Origin: Lucifuga dentata
Taxonomy: Eukaryota; Chordata; Actinopteri; Ophidiiformes; Bythitidae
Assembly (NCBI GenBank): GCA_014773175.1
Contig: VXCM01002113.1
Location: 62,001 to 126,000 of the forward strand
Direction of reading: 5' to 3'
Length of the DNA stretch: 64,000 nucleotides
The notes beneath the pieces are model-generated. The model was not told the DNA's origin and made no database searches. It saw only the letters and a program-made list of their open reading frames with translations. Position numbers and translations under genes: made by a program. Below, piece by piece: positions 1 through 12,910 of this stretch. The stretch's first letter is position 1, and the number at the start of each line of letters is the position of its first letter.

Positions 1-924
1 ATGGTTTATGCGTGTATTGTAACAATGCAAATAATTAATTTTAAGTGTTAAGATCTGTTTGTTGTTATTAATTATGTCTGATGGAGTGATTGAATGTTGG
101 TCTCCAGCTGTGTCCAGCATGGTGGGGGGCTTGTTGGTTTCCCCTGACAAACCCCTAAAACTTGAACAGAAAAAAGCTGATGATCCCAGTTGTTCTCAGA
201 AAATCCCATGTGGAATCAGATGATCTATTTTGCCTCAAAGGGCTAGAAATTGGATTTCATGCCCAGATTTCAGTGGTTAAATCCCCATCTCTGAGGCCAT
301 GTGTCCCTGCTGTTACAGTCATTCAGCCCTATAATCTACGTACTCTTTGCATTCCCCCTTGTCTCAACCAGCAAAAAGTACTAAAGACAAGAGGACAACA
401 TATTCTCAAGAACACAAATAGGCTAAATCCATACTAGCGCACTTGAGTGCTGCATGCAGGCATGAATGTCCTCTGCATATTTCATGACAATCTGCCTGTT
501 AGATAGTGGGATAGTTTGTATACACATTAGAAGATTCAGCCTCAGAGTAGTACATGTAGTGTCCAAAATGAAAAGGATCCATTCTCTGGTGACCATGAAT
601 GTGTAAATTTTTTGGCTACCATTTTGAAATTTCTTTGATACAAATGAAGCTTTTGGACTGATGATGTGCTACAAGAAAGGTCACAGGGTTACAAAATCAT
701 TAGAATTCATCCTCTGGGAACCCAGAATATCTGGGCTATGTCTTGTAGCAATCAGGTCAGCAGTTGTCGTGATTTTTTTTTGTTCTGGACCAAAGTGTTG
801 GAGGAATGGACTAGATCACTGGGACAATTTTGTTACACTTTCCTTTCCTGTGTGAATATAACTAGAGAATAATGCTGCTTTTGACTTACAACTCATTTCT
901 GAAAATGCTCCCTCAACTGAGAAT

Positions 925-1275
925 TCATAGTCGGAAAGTCAGGCAAGGCTTCTCAACCCCGAGTTCAGTGTTAACATCATTTCAGTATGGCTGCTCACAC
1001 TGTATACAGCAATTTCTCTATTTGTAAATAAAGGTTCGCTTAGAAGCATTTTCTTTAAATCAGTCAGCACACAGACACAGTAACGGGTTAAACATATAAC
1101 ACTGGCAAAGCAGTAGCTATTTTGAAAAGGTAAAAAAACTCATAAATGTGACAACGTAGCTTCTTTTGGTCTGAAAGAGCAATCAAAGCAAAAGTTTCCA
1201 AGTAGTAATTCTGGGTTACAGATTCCAAATTCCAAAGTGCAATGAACGCAGTATAAGACTCAACCAATACACAAT
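925..1275 (+). repeat. Dispersed repeat family C, copy 1
   Basis: Shares long words with two other places in the window: CTCAACCCCGAGTTCA, ATGGCTGCTCACAC, GGTTAAACATATAACACTGG and TTTTGGTCTGA. No open reading frame of note. Family not named. Confidence 0.6.
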
Positions 1276-1530
1276 ATCTACACAGTATCCTGCTTGTAAT
1301 GCCAGAACACAAAAATCCATTTTGAGTTTCCAGATGATATACCTCATAAAACAGGAGAAAAGATCTGATAAGCAGCGTTAAGGTTAGTTCTCACAGACAT
1401 ACTGAACTTCTTCATGCCTTAATTTTTGTTGGCAAACGCTGTCATGGCAGCCTCATAATGCCTCAGTACAGAAAATGCATATGGTCCCCATATGAGCAGC
1501 AAGGAAGGAAAATCTGCATGTGGTTCCTTT

Positions 1531-1534
<4 letters not shown>

Positions 1535-1571
<37 letters not shown>
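1535..1571. repeat. (TA)n microsatellite
   Basis: About 18 TA units. Confidence 0.95.
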
Positions 1572-1575
<4 letters not shown>

Positions 1576-2709
1576 TGTCTTTAGTCTTTGCCTTCGTTTT
1601 TTGAATACTGTGAAAACAGGAAATAAAATGGAAGAACTGAAAATGACAATTTTCATCACGCAGTAAACCTTTAGACTTGTTTTTAAAACATCTAATGTGA
1701 CAACATCTGAAATGTCCAGACAGCTTTGTTCCCATTTACTTTTTATTTTTTTTATTTATTTATTTATTTTATTTTGTTGATTGCTGCCCTAAACTGATAC
1801 AGCCTGACTTTATAATCGGGGCTCATGTTCCATCATACCCTCAAAGGCCCTTTAACACGATACCAAATACCTACATTGAAGACAATAAAACAAATGAGGT
1901 ATCAAACCCGCTAGTCCTCATATTCTTCCCACATTAAAGAGGCCAGCTTAATTCAGTAACAGACAGTGACTTTAGAGGTGGTTGTTAAACTGGTGCCAGC
2001 AGAAGCCAGGACTTTATTGTGGCACCGTACACATGGAGGAAATGTAATCAGAAGAATCCACAGAACACGGGCTCAATCTAGTATAGATTCTTAGTGTTTT
2101 CCTGTGACAGAGCATTTCTCTGAGCAGAAATCAGAAAAAGACTGCAGTAATTTGATGCAGTGTCCCAAATATTAAAATCATTTGTCTAGCATTTCATAGA
2201 TCCACTGTTTAATAGTCTGCAACTACAATCTGGTGTGATTTCATCAAATTGTTTCATTATATCAGCAAAGTCAGATTCATGATGTAAAATTAACTCAGAA
2301 TTATTCTACGTTTTTTGCCATTGATGCCCAGCATAATGAATCTTACCAGGGGCTATTATTACTAAAGCTTCACATACACTCAGGGCATAACCCCTCTTAC
2401 TTCTAATCATCTGAAACCCATCAGCTCAAGGCAGAAGATTGTTTACAGCTGCTTTGGATTTCTCTGTGACCTTGTCCTATTCTGTGAGAGAGTGAAACAT
2501 TGCTGTTTCTTGTCTCTTTCAGAGATGATGTCTTGCAACTTCTATAATTCTGGAATCAATCTATAGTAAGGTTGCAGTCAACATGTTGCAGAATGGATGA
2601 CAGTCCATACATTTCTTCACCATTTCGTACAAGGCTTCATTCCACATTGAGAAATAACATGGTCTTTCATTAATCCCCTTGGAAGAAGTTGAGAAGAGCC
2701 AGATCAGCT

Positions 2710-3633
2710 CAGTACATTATATATGCACACTGTAGGTTTTTGCCTGTACTGTGATTAAAGGATCATATTGGCAAATTTGCCTGTTTAAGCCCAACACAAC
2801 CCACATATGTTAACGTTACTGACAACTAATTTCCAAAACGTAAAACAGCACTTTAGTTTTGCTGTTACTTTTCCAAATCTCCAAAACAAATGTTCAGTGA
2901 TACACCCACCTTAAAAGCAATGTAACACAATTGCAGTCCTTTTCTCAGTAAAAGCTGTCCTTTCCTGGTGGAGACATACATTGTCTTCCATGCAGCTCTG
3001 TGTTGAATTGGTTAAAGTTACTTGACAAAAAAAAAAAAAAAAAAAAAAAAAACTTAATAGACATCGTGTTCGCTTTGATCAACTGCTTACTTCAAGCATG
3101 TTTTAAGCCTCTACAAGTTGATTTTAATAACCTACTGGAATGAACTGAAACCAGTGTCAGTCTGGAAGGTAGGAACTGTTTTGTTTGTTTTTTTTTTTTA
3201 TGTATTGCCCCAGTAGAATATTTTCAGAAGTGGTTGCCAGTAACGTAACATGTATGCAGGTTGTGTATATTGGGCTCAAGCATGCACTATTGCCGGCATG
3301 GTGCCTTAAGGCCAAAATGCGATTAAGTCATGTACATGGACAGCATTGATAGAATTCTGTCTTCGTTGTATATATATGACCTTTAAGAGAGAGAGAGTAT
3401 GTCAGGTGAGGAAATGCACGCTGAGATTGTTTAGTCTTGTTAGAACAATGGATCATTATCAGATTGAATAAATCAGTTTACAATCTCATAATTGAGGTCT
3501 GTTATTTGGATTTATGCCACATCAAGTTATGCTGATTCCAAGCTTATTATGGTGTTTACATGACATTTGAAAAAATCTATTTATCGCCCTAACTGGAGTA
3601 TAATCAAAGTTTTAATGTGCGTGTAAATGTATG
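2710..3633 (+). mobile_element. Family B inverted-repeat element carrying a nested family A element
   Basis: The left end reads CAGTACATT and the right end is its approximate inverse (TGCGTGTAAATGTATG). Between them, at 2755-3309, sits a full family A element bounded by TTAA. The flanking B sequence (CTGTACTGTGATTAA before, ATGCGATTAAGTCATGTACA after) is continuous in the copy near 11250-11605, where A is absent. No coding capacity seen. A poly(A) run at about 3027-3052 lies inside A. No target duplication of B could be read. Confidence 0.7.
2755..3309. mobile_element. Family A foldback element, full length, TTAA ends
   Basis: About 555 bases. The left end starts TTAA then AGGATCATAT. The right half contains the inverse of the left half (GTAACGTAACATGTATGCAG, then GGGCTCAAGCATGC) and ends CCTTAA. 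Terminal inverted repeats appear to be about 100 bases. Non-coding. TTAA flanks on both sides suggest a non-autonomous piggyBac-type element, an inference from the target site only. Confidence 0.65.
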
Positions 3634-3710
3634 TAAATCGTGAGAAATTGAAGTTTCATCAGATTCTTTCTGTTTTTGTCTTTTATATTGTTTCTGAAAT
3701 ATTCTTCCAC

Positions 3711-4125
3711 AGCATCCAAGCAAGTATCCCCATGTATCAAACACACTTTGATCTGCCTGTTCAGTAGAAAGCCAGATAATCTCCCATTTCTCTTCTCCTT
3801 CTACCTCTCCTCAGCTCTTCAACCTCGTTCCTCAGGGGCTAAGCGGGAAATCCAAAATGCTGCAAGAATGGGTCTGTCATTTTCAAACTGCCCGCTAACT
3901 CTGAACATCTGGTCATGCAGGGAGGAGGGCGACTATGTCAATGGGAGCCCTTGTCTACACTGTCAACACCCATGAGAACAGTCCACCACAAGGTGAACAA
4001 GGAGGCATGTGTGTGCCGAGTGTGTGTCTCAGATCAGATTATGGACCGACACTGTACTTACTGATGTATAACAGACTTGTGTCCTGTATTTGTGGAAAGA
4101 GCTTAATAAAGACTCAATTTAACTT
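3711..4125 (+). ncRNA. Candidate terminal exon of an unknown transcript
   Basis: A pyrimidine-rich tract ending TATTCTTCCACAG (to 3710) looks like a splice acceptor. A perfect AATAAA follows at about 4104. The 400 bases between are GC-richer than the surroundings. The 99-aa frame crossing it is not recognisable. It may be the last exon of a non-coding RNA or of a gene starting elsewhere. No partner exon identified. Confidence 0.2.
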
Positions 4126-5345
4126 TTTTTTTTTTTTTCTGAATATGAAATTTGAGAATGCACATCATCCAATAAAGCTCTTTCTGTTTATGCTGCTTGT
4201 TACTGTCATCCAATCACTCTATGCCCTTTTGGATACTAGCAGTCCCAAATGGCAGCCAGAATGTGTTTGAATTTTAAGAAGCTTAAGCAAGTTTATGCCT
4301 CACACCCAAAATTTTTCCCTGTGTAGTGATATTTTGTGCTAGAATCTGAAATGGGTGATCAGTGCACATCTGTTAGTATCGAGTGAAATGGAAAACTGCC
4401 TCTCGATGCGATCTCAGCTGATGAGATAATTGTATTTTTACACGGAAAAAATCCTCTGTGGCATCGACTTTCAACACGACTTCATCGAGATAAAAATGCT
4501 GGAATAATAAATTGAAGTCAGCATATTGATGCAAATAATTTTGCTTATTCAAATTCCAGATGCTGAAATATGACAGAATTGGATCCTGACCTCTGAGGAG
4601 TTTTTAAAGAAAACCATCAATGTATATAGTATTTGTAGTAGCATAGTATACTGTGACAACCCTGTCTACAGGCTCCCTGGTTTCCTGTGGTGTCTTCATG
4701 GCAGGAGTCTGTAGTGTGGAGTCAGTCATCAGGGAGAACGATGATCATCTGGTTTGATTGGGTGATCAGCTTTATAAGCTGGTGTCAGACCATCTCTTTC
4801 TTTTCTCTGGCAGACATTACTTTGGTTTGATTGTCTTTGTTTCCTTTGATATTCTGTTACATTAGTTAATTTAGTGTTTTTTTTTTGTAGTTTAAGTTAT
4901 ATAAACTGAATATTTAAATAGTGTAACTCGTGTGATCTCCCTCCTTGTCAGAACCTGGAGCCAGTTCGTCGTTGCAATACATACCTTTCTCTTTATTGTT
5001 TTGCAAATGAAAAGGACTGAAGTAAATGCACTACACAAATATGAATCTACACAATCACAAATACACACACTGACACACAAAACAATCCCACAGAGGTTAA
5101 GCATTGGCCATTTGTGGTTAAAGGGAGTGTCTGCTTGGGAAAAGAGACCGTCCATCAATGGTGACGACTCTTGCAGCTGTCAGCGCTCACACGGTCGACA
5201 CAGAGAGAAAACTGTAGGAGCATGACTAAGTTAGTGGAAAAGCACAGGAAAACACGGCTGTCTTTCTTTACCTTTTATCCCTAAAGATGTTTGGACTTAA
5301 AATGCATTCTTCTCTCACACAAAGAAATAAATGGTAGACGCATTA

Positions 5346-5735
5346 TTAATGGACCATACTGGTGGTTTTGCATCTTTGGGCCCAATAAATACTACCTGTA
5401 TATGCTTAAATGCCATTTGTTTCCAAAATGTAAAACCATGTTTTAGATTTTATGTCATTTTTCCAAATTGCTTAAAATTTCCAAATCAAATGTTCAGGTG
5501 ATACACCCACATAAAAATCCAATGTTTCACTTGTTAGCATATATCTTCTCATGTAGAAGACAGAGTCTTTTCAATTTCTATGCTAAAAGTAGTTTTCTCA
5601 TGGGACTATATTTCCTGGAGGAGACATAATTTTTTTTTTTTTCATGTAGCTCTGTGTTGATTGGTTAAATTAACATCAACAAAGTAGCACGTTGTGTGCT
5701 GTGCTAGATTACCTGTCTCAAGCATTTACATTTGC
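5346..5735. mobile_element. Family A copy, one end missing
   Basis: Starts TTAATGGACCATACTGG, followed by the family words GTTCAGGTGATACACCCAC, GGAGGAGACATA and GTAGCTCTGTGTTGATTGG. It fades out after TTACCTGTCTCAAGCATTT, so the right terminal repeat is absent. Confidence 0.55.
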
Positions 5736-6256
5736 ATTTTACACAAACACTAAGCAATTTGTGTGGCCACACATGACACACTGGCTTTTGGCATCAGTCG
5801 TGTGGGTGTTCAACAGTTGAATCATCAACTAAAAATTTGATAATTTCTCTCAACATTTGAGAATGCATAGGAAAATAAATCCCATCAGTGCTGTGTTGCA
5901 AAGAAACCACAAGAATTTTGTTGAGACTCATCATTATGCCAGTAATGATACCAGATTTACCAAAAATACTAATACTTTCTGACTCTCACATCTGCCCCTT
6001 ACTCCTTCATCCTCTATCTTGTGATGACAAAAAGCTCTAGGACTTCCTCTTGCTGCCCCTTCAGAAGAAAGCTTTGGCGTGGGTGAAGGAAGCACATTTA
6101 TTTCTCTCTGTATGCTGTAAATATTTTCTGCAATCAAAGAGTCAAACTTCAGAGCTCAGTTTAATCTCACAAAGCCCATCAGTGAGACACACATCAAAGC
6201 ACAGGATGAAGCAGATGAGTTGGGGTGAGAGCATGCATGTCTCTTCCACACCACAC

Positions 6257-6281
6257 TGTGTGTGTGTGTGTGTGTGTGTGT
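6257..6281. repeat. (TG)n microsatellite
   Basis: About 12 TG units. Confidence 0.95.
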
Positions 6282-6354
6282 AGTAAGAAGAATTTCATAA
6301 TTTAATCATGCTAATTAATTGACACAGAACTATTGATTGTTTCCATTATATTGC

Positions 6355-6741
6355 TTAAAGGGCCATACCAGTGGTTTAGAATGTTTGAGCTCAATAAATA
6401 GTACCCGCATACATGTTACATTACTGCCTTAGTTTTTGTATTATTTTTCCAAATCACCTAATCTTTCAAAGTCAAATATTCAGGTGATACACCCACATTA
6501 AAAATCAAATTCTCTGACAGAAACATACATTTTCTTTCGAGTAGCTCTGTGAAGTAATGTCAACAAACAATAATAACAGCAGGTTGTTCATGTGATGGAT
6601 TACCTATCTCAAGTAAGTTTCAAGTCTCTACAAGTTGATTTTAACAGCGTACTGGATTTAATTGAAACCAATGACTGCCTGGAAGGTAGGAAAAACAATT
6701 CAAAAGGGTCAAACATGCAAAACTACAGTGTAGTCCTTTAA
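6355..6741. mobile_element. Family A copy, internally deleted
   Basis: Bounded by TTAA at both ends. It begins AAGGGCCATACCAGTGG, contains GTTGATTTTAACAGCGTACT and CTGGAAGGTAGG, and ends TCAAACATGCAAAACTACAG then GTCCTTTAA. About 390 bases, shorter than the 555-base form. Confidence 0.6.
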
Positions 6742-7551
6742 ACCTGCGATAACTATTTTTGTTTGTTTGTTTGTTTGTTTTACATTAAAACTGAGTCGAA
6801 TGGCTCTATGTAATGTGAAAGGTCAGTTGTGCAAAGCCCACTCAAAGACTTATCATCAAACTCTGCAGATTTTAGCTGGTGGTTCCAGCCTGCAAATATT
6901 ATGGTTACCTCTCATTGGTTCTCACCAACCTCCAAAAAAATGCAGCCATTTCCAGCAAATAATGCTAATAAAACTACAGTAGCTACATGCAAAGTATGAA
7001 AAGACAAAGATAAAATTTAGTTTGGTGAAGAAAGCCATTTAGCAAACTAAAGGCCCAGTCATTTTTGTCAGAAGTTGGTGTAAGCCAAAACAGAACTAAA
7101 AGAAGAGAGAAAATATTTAGAATTCATCAGGTGAACAGAAACAGAAACACTACCTAGTGGGTTGATAATGTTGTTCTGAGTCTCCTAGATGTTTAAGTAA
7201 ACAAGAGTTTGCAAACATTAGGTAAGCTGATAGTGTATCAGGCAGTGTATCAGCTAATTTGAAAGATTCTCTTCTCTCTAGTGATTAAAACTCAATAACT
7301 GCAGTTTTAAAATTTCAGTACTTTACATGCACACGAGGCTTTATGCCCAAAACTAAGTTCACTGTCACCATGGCAATCTTACCTTGCTCGTGTGTCAATC
7401 TTCAATTCAGGACTGTATTTTCTCCTTTTGCCTCTTTCTTGGTGCATTTTGTACATTTTCTAAGTATCTTGACATTCATGTTTGCTTTTTTTGACTTGTG
7501 AACATATGATAGAAAGACAGAAAAGTGAAATGCACCGGAGACTTGTCACTC

Positions 7552-7584
<33 letters not shown>

Positions 7585-9904
7585 TCGTTTCTCTCTAAGC
7601 CATCACTCTTCCCACAGAAAGTCAAATGCAGCCATAGGTAGTCATTATGGGCTTTCCAGGCTAACGCTTGACTGAATGGTGAGGTCTGTTCTAGCTCCGT
7701 CAGGATGAGGTGGGTGGCAGAGTGGTTCTTAGAAGAAGCTGGGTGACAAACACTCGTATCGGGTGGAATTCTTGTGGTTGTCTTTAGTCCCAATGAGGCA
7801 TGGGTGGAGTACCACTTACTAAAACCAAACCAGGATATCCCATGTGGTGCAAGGCACCCATGGTAACGAAACAAGTCTGGACCAAGCTCTGTCTACATGC
7901 TGGCCCAGATGTGAATTCCTTGGAGGTTTGGTTTGGGATTTGTCCCATCCTGGCTGTTGGTTTGTGCTGCAGTTCCAAATTTTAGTGCAGGACTCTAACA
8001 GCTTTAGCAGCAGGATATATGAAACAGAACTGAATTCTCTAGAGATCTGTTGTTAGCCTCCTAGATTACGTCCATGTTTGGAGCTACACTGAGTCTGCTA
8101 CATGGTAGTAATACTTTTTAGACAGCAGACTGTTTGTGTTTTTGGTAAAGTGGTGGCTGTCAATCATTTAGCTAGACTGGGATCAGTCTGGACTGTATCA
8201 CTGCAGGTCATGGACTCTCTAAGCAGTCATCAGTGTGTTTATGTGCAGTATATATTCTGCAGCTCCTGTATCTGAAAATGTAATAAAACATAATGTGATC
8301 TGTCAGACTCAGCTGTTTGCCATTTCTGTTTATAACTGTCAGATTGTTATCACATTTACAAGCATCAAGCTATTATATGTATTATTCATAAGAACCTGGA
8401 AGCACATATCTGACACTGGATAATCATTTAACATTAGACAGCAATAGATGGCACATGGATCACTGAAGCCTCAGGCCCTGTTTGGATTTAGAAAATGAAG
8501 ACCTGCTCCTTTTTTTCTTTTTTTTTCTTTTGTTTTAAATTCAAATTGACTCAGCTTTTTTGCAAACCCCTTGAAAAAAAAAGCAGAACCCNCCCCCCCC
8601 CCAAAAAAAGCAGCCATGGCTGAAATTCCTGAAAGGCTATCATTTCCCCCAAGATAATGTATGTATTTGAAAAATGTGGCAGCAAAGCCATATCGTTTTA
8701 TTTTTTCTGGAAGTGGTGCAGAGTGGAGTTTAGTTCCATACGCTGAAATAACACGGATAAAGGAACAGTTTCAGAAGCCTGAATATTACAAAGATAGCAT
8801 CTCTTCCTGTGTTAATTAAATTCAGATAACAGAGGCATTTCAGCTCTGGGGATACTTTAAACTCCCCAGTACCTTTTGTATGTGATGTGGCTATGATCAC
8901 TTTAAAGCTTTCATCAGTTATTTGAGGGTTGAAGAATGTTGCAAGATATAAACAATATAATGCAAAAAGCAGGCAACATTTAAACAGAAATTGAAGACTT
9001 TTTAAATGCTTGGACTCCTGTTTTTGACAGGATAACTTCTCTTCCATCTGTGGAAATGTTTTGCACCAAAGCCAACATTACATCTTCACTGCCTGTGTTC
9101 TTGGTGTAAATGAATACCTACAATATAAAATAAGCTCTAAAGGCAATAGGGTGTCTGTCTGTTATTTATTAGGCCCCCACTGATCGATCGGCCTTTATTC
9201 CAAACACCTGGCTGCCTCAGGAGTAGCTGGAAGCAACAGCAGCAGCAGGGATTTGGAGATCGAATGGGACCCGGAGAGATTAATGTCTGCGGCAAGTGGT
9301 GGAGGATCAGCTAAAAAAAGTGAAAAGGAGAAAAGGAGTAACAGAGGACATGTGTGTGTGCAGATCCATCAATATCTCAAGCTCCCCTTTTAAAGATCCA
9401 AAAAGATAGTTTTAGCTGAGTGCATATGTGTTTTCTGTGCTTCGTCTGTACTGATGAACATACACATGCACGCACACAAGCACACACACACACACGCACA
9501 CACACACACACAAAGAAAATTGTAATAGTTTATTTTCTCCACTCCTGTGTCCTGAGGTGAGATCAGTAGTCTACCTCTGCAGATTGTACCATATGTCTGG
9601 CTTCAGTGATCCTTCAGGCTAAACATTACCCCCCCCACACACACACACTGTCCAACCAAACACAACTCTCGATTCTAATCCTGGATCCTGAAAATGATGT
9701 GACGAGTCAACCTGACCTATAGATGCTGAAAAACACTTTTGTGCTGATCAACAAAACTGTGATTTTAGGTTTTCAGGAGAAGCATTTTTTGTTTAATTTT
9801 TTTTTGGACTGATCTGGAGAACATTCTGAAGTTGAAATGCATGTTCCTGCTCATTGATAAGTGGAACTTGGAGTTGTCTAAATATTGTATCAATTTTTTT
9901 TTCA
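6742..9904. other. No gene seen
   Basis: Holds a 27-base poly(T) at about 7554-7582, a C run with an N at 8592 and a CA microsatellite. The frames at 7476-7978 overlap on both strands and resemble nothing I know. Confidence 0.55.
9478..9512. repeat. (CA)n microsatellite, imperfect
   Basis: CA repeats with one CG interruption. Confidence 0.9.
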
Positions 9905-10218
9905 TTTTCAGATCATTCTGCGCTTTTTATTGAGTTAAATGCTAAAATTACATAACTCTGAAAAAAACCTGAATACACGTCTTGCTCGCAATGATAGATT
10001 ACCTATCCCAAGAACGTTTCAAGTATCAACAAGTTGATTTTAATAGTGTACCAGAATGAACTGAAACCAATGATGGTCTGGAAGGTAGGAGAAAAAATAA
10101 ATTAATTAATTAACCGATACAGTAGTATGCTTTGGGAAATAATTGTCAGTAATGTTCCATATATGAAAACTGAATATATTAGGTTCAAACATGCAAAAAG
10201 GATGGTATGGTCCTTTAA
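9905..10218. mobile_element. Family A copy, right part only
   Basis: The right terminal half is clear (GGTTCAAACATGCAAAAAGG, then GTATGGTCCTTTAA). Its inner part (GCGCTTTTTATTGAGTTAAA, GAATACACGTCTTGCTCG) is shared with the copy at 28737-29168, marking a subfamily with a different core from the 555-base form. Confidence 0.55.
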
Positions 10219-10482
10219 TCAGAATGAACTGTTTGGCTTGGAATCGACATTGAGGAACATTCAGTGTATAGATGTTATTCTTGGACTTTTAAAGCACATT
10301 TCACTTCATCCATCTAATTTCGCTGCAGCGCTGGCTGCTTCATCATGTTACAGCTGTACAATATAATACCATAGCTCCTCATATTGGGTCCAGGAGAAAT
10401 CTATCCCAAAACCAATGGGAGCAGACTATCTGCAGTTGCTGCTATCTGCAGCAAGAGGTGAACCATCTGGGGAGGGGGGGGN

Positions 10483-10536
<54 letters not shown>
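10483..10536. repeat. Poly(A) run of 54 after an N
   Basis: Single N at 10482 between a G run and 54 A. Length uncertain. Confidence 0.9.
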
Positions 10537-10538
<2 letters not shown>

Positions 10539-11249
10539 TTTCCTTCAATTGAGTGTTCCACTGAATGCATCATGAAGATTTAAAATTTATTACCTTGGCA
10601 ATCCTGCATTCTTCACTTACCTTTGGACATGCAAACACAATCCCAACTGATACATCATTCAGATAATACTATCTAAAAATCATAAATTATGTAATTTTTG
10701 TATGTAAAATGTATTGTGATACAGGGACACCAAGCACTTACAAGTACCAATACAATGTGGAATTCTAATATGTGGGTAAAGCAACGATAAGCATCATACT
10801 TTGCTGGAGCTGCATAAACACTGGGGGCTTTCACAGGAAACTGATTTATGAGGTCTTGCAGTTTTTTTCTTAAAACCATTCACTCTTAATGTAAACACCC
10901 TGACACCGCACAAGCTGATTACAAGTGAGGCAGATGGCTTCCACTCCAAGGGAGTCATGTTTTTGCATTCCCATGTCACGGGAGAGCTGAAAAATGTAAT
11001 GCAGCACACATGCATGACACACACAAACAACAGACAGATACACTCTCACATCACACATGCACGCATTGACACAGGAGGATTTCACATACTATAATCCCTG
11101 GAGTCTGAGAGGGGTAATCATTCAGTGTGCTTCTCCAGAGATGTCAGGGTGAATTATTTGGTGTATCTGCAATACTGCACTCAGCAAGATTTCTTTAAAT
11201 CCGCAGGGTTTTACATTGAACAAACTGTATCATTGTATACATTTGTTGA

Positions 11250-11605
11250 ATCATTTACATGCATGCTATACTCCCAATATTGGTCTGTACTGTGATTAAG
11301 GCAATAATACAAATAAGATGTATACATGGATGGAATTCATAGGATTCTGCAGTTCACCAAATACACATGATGCATTGCGTAATTGGAGTATATGGTGGGT
11401 CGGCCAGGTGAGGAAATGCATGTGGAAGTAGTTTACTCTGATTATGACTGCTACATGCCTGAATAAACTGATTTATAATCACATAATCTAGGTCTGTTAC
11501 TCAAAGTAAGCATATTCCGATTTCAATGTAATTAACTGAATTAATTGAAAATCGATTCATTGCCTTCATCCGAGCATAATCGAAGTTTTAATGTGCGTAT
11601 AAACC
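11250..11605 (+). mobile_element. Family B copy with empty A site
   Basis: Reads CATTTACATGCATGCTATAC, then GGTCTGTACTGTGATTAAGG running straight into CAATAAT without an A element. It goes on through GGTGAGGAAATGCATGTGGA and GGTCTGTTACTCA to AATGTGCGTATAAAC. It shows what B looked like before A inserted. Confidence 0.6.
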
Positions 11606-12699
11606 TACAGATTGACTTTCAGATTTAAGTAATAAAGATGAATGCTTCAGATGGATTTCTCACAAAAAACTATCACAAACACATCAAATGATGAATGAAC
11701 TCAGTAGCTCTAAATTTTGATTGACAGTAATGGCATGGAAGTGTCTATTCTCATTGTGCCTGAAGGAAAAGATTGCTTACAGTAAGATAGTGCTTTGATA
11801 TGGGCTCACTGTGTGCACAAAAAGAGATTTGCCCTCTTCATGTCAGTTCTTGCTCTCCTGCTAAGGTGGAGTAAATCATTAAGTACTTTAGCTGTTAATG
11901 TAGACTTCAGAAAAGGTGTGAATGTGGTGCTGAAGAACAAAACCAGATGCTGGCAGATGATGATGATGTATACATTTAGGATTGCTGAGCGATGATGTGC
12001 AGACAATGGCATGCAATCAAACAAATTTCCTCTTGCTCTTCAAATAAGAAAAGCTTAAATCCAAACTGCTTATCTGCAGGCCAAAGACATTTTTTGAGAA
12101 CAGGGCATGGAAGGATATCTGCTTCTGAAAACCCTCAGGTCTTAAAAACAGAATTTGTGACAAACTGAAATTCTGGCACAATTACAAGCTGTTCAGTCAC
12201 ATTTGACATCATTTTGTTCCACTTACTGTGCAACACTGTCAAAGCACTTATTTTTCAGTGAAAACCTACTCAGCTTGTTATCACAAGTGTCGGTGCGTGT
12301 TGACTGTAACTGCAGGGGTTGTTCCGGCAAAGCGGTAAATGACCAGCAGGCTGCTGCAGCGACCAGAGTCCAGATGGATGCCTCTAACCCGAAGCTGATG
12401 ATTTAGTCAACCATGAGTCAACAGATCCCAGCAGAGGGGGATGGCAGGAAGGAGGGACAGAGGAGAGGAAGTGCAGTGGTGTTGAATGATTACATGGGGC
12501 TTAAGCTTCTGGAGTGGGGGGCAAGCAGGAAGTGGATGCCTGAATGATTCAGAGGCAAAGAGCGAGCCGTGTGTGCCGACTAACATGGGTGGAGACAGCA
12601 AGGAATATGTTGCATGTGGGTGTTTGGTATTTGTGTTCTCTGAAAAATTCCTGACTAAAAGTAAGCCAAAAGTCTTGAAACTAACATAAAAAGATAGCT

Positions 12700-12910
12700 A
12701 CAACAAAACACTATCTGACTCAAGCAACTCTTTCGTGACTCCCATGTGATCCAGCAAATCGTCTGGCCCAAGGTGAAGGACTCTTTACGGATAATTATCA
12801 TTTTGCTGCCCACTGACTTGCAGTGAAGACGACACTTGGACGAGTGATGAAACATCTTCAAGACTAAACAGCAAGTCCAGTAGCCTTGAACCTTCACAGA
12901 CACAATCAGG
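12700..12910 (+). repeat. Dispersed repeat family F, copy 1
   Basis: Reads TCGTGACTCCCATGTGATCC, GCTGCCCACTGACTTGCAGT, GGACGAGTGATGAAACATCT, CCTTGAACCTTCACAG. The same order occurs at 60240-60475. I recall the word 'gatgagtgatgaaacatcttc' type from fish repeats but cannot assign a family. Confidence 0.5.

Larger units (their letters stand above)
1..2709. other. No gene seen
   Basis: A+T-rich unique sequence with repeat family C (925-1275) and a TA microsatellite. Short open frames only; no splice-bounded coding sense found. Confidence 0.6.

Noticed and set aside
1088..1312. Peptide word LSDQKKL shared with 52325-52531
   Set aside because: Both frames lie in repeat family C, so the match is between repeats and not between proteins.
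7476..8056. Overlapping frames on both strands
   Set aside because: Include a poly(T)/poly(A) run, conflict with each other and show no known domain.
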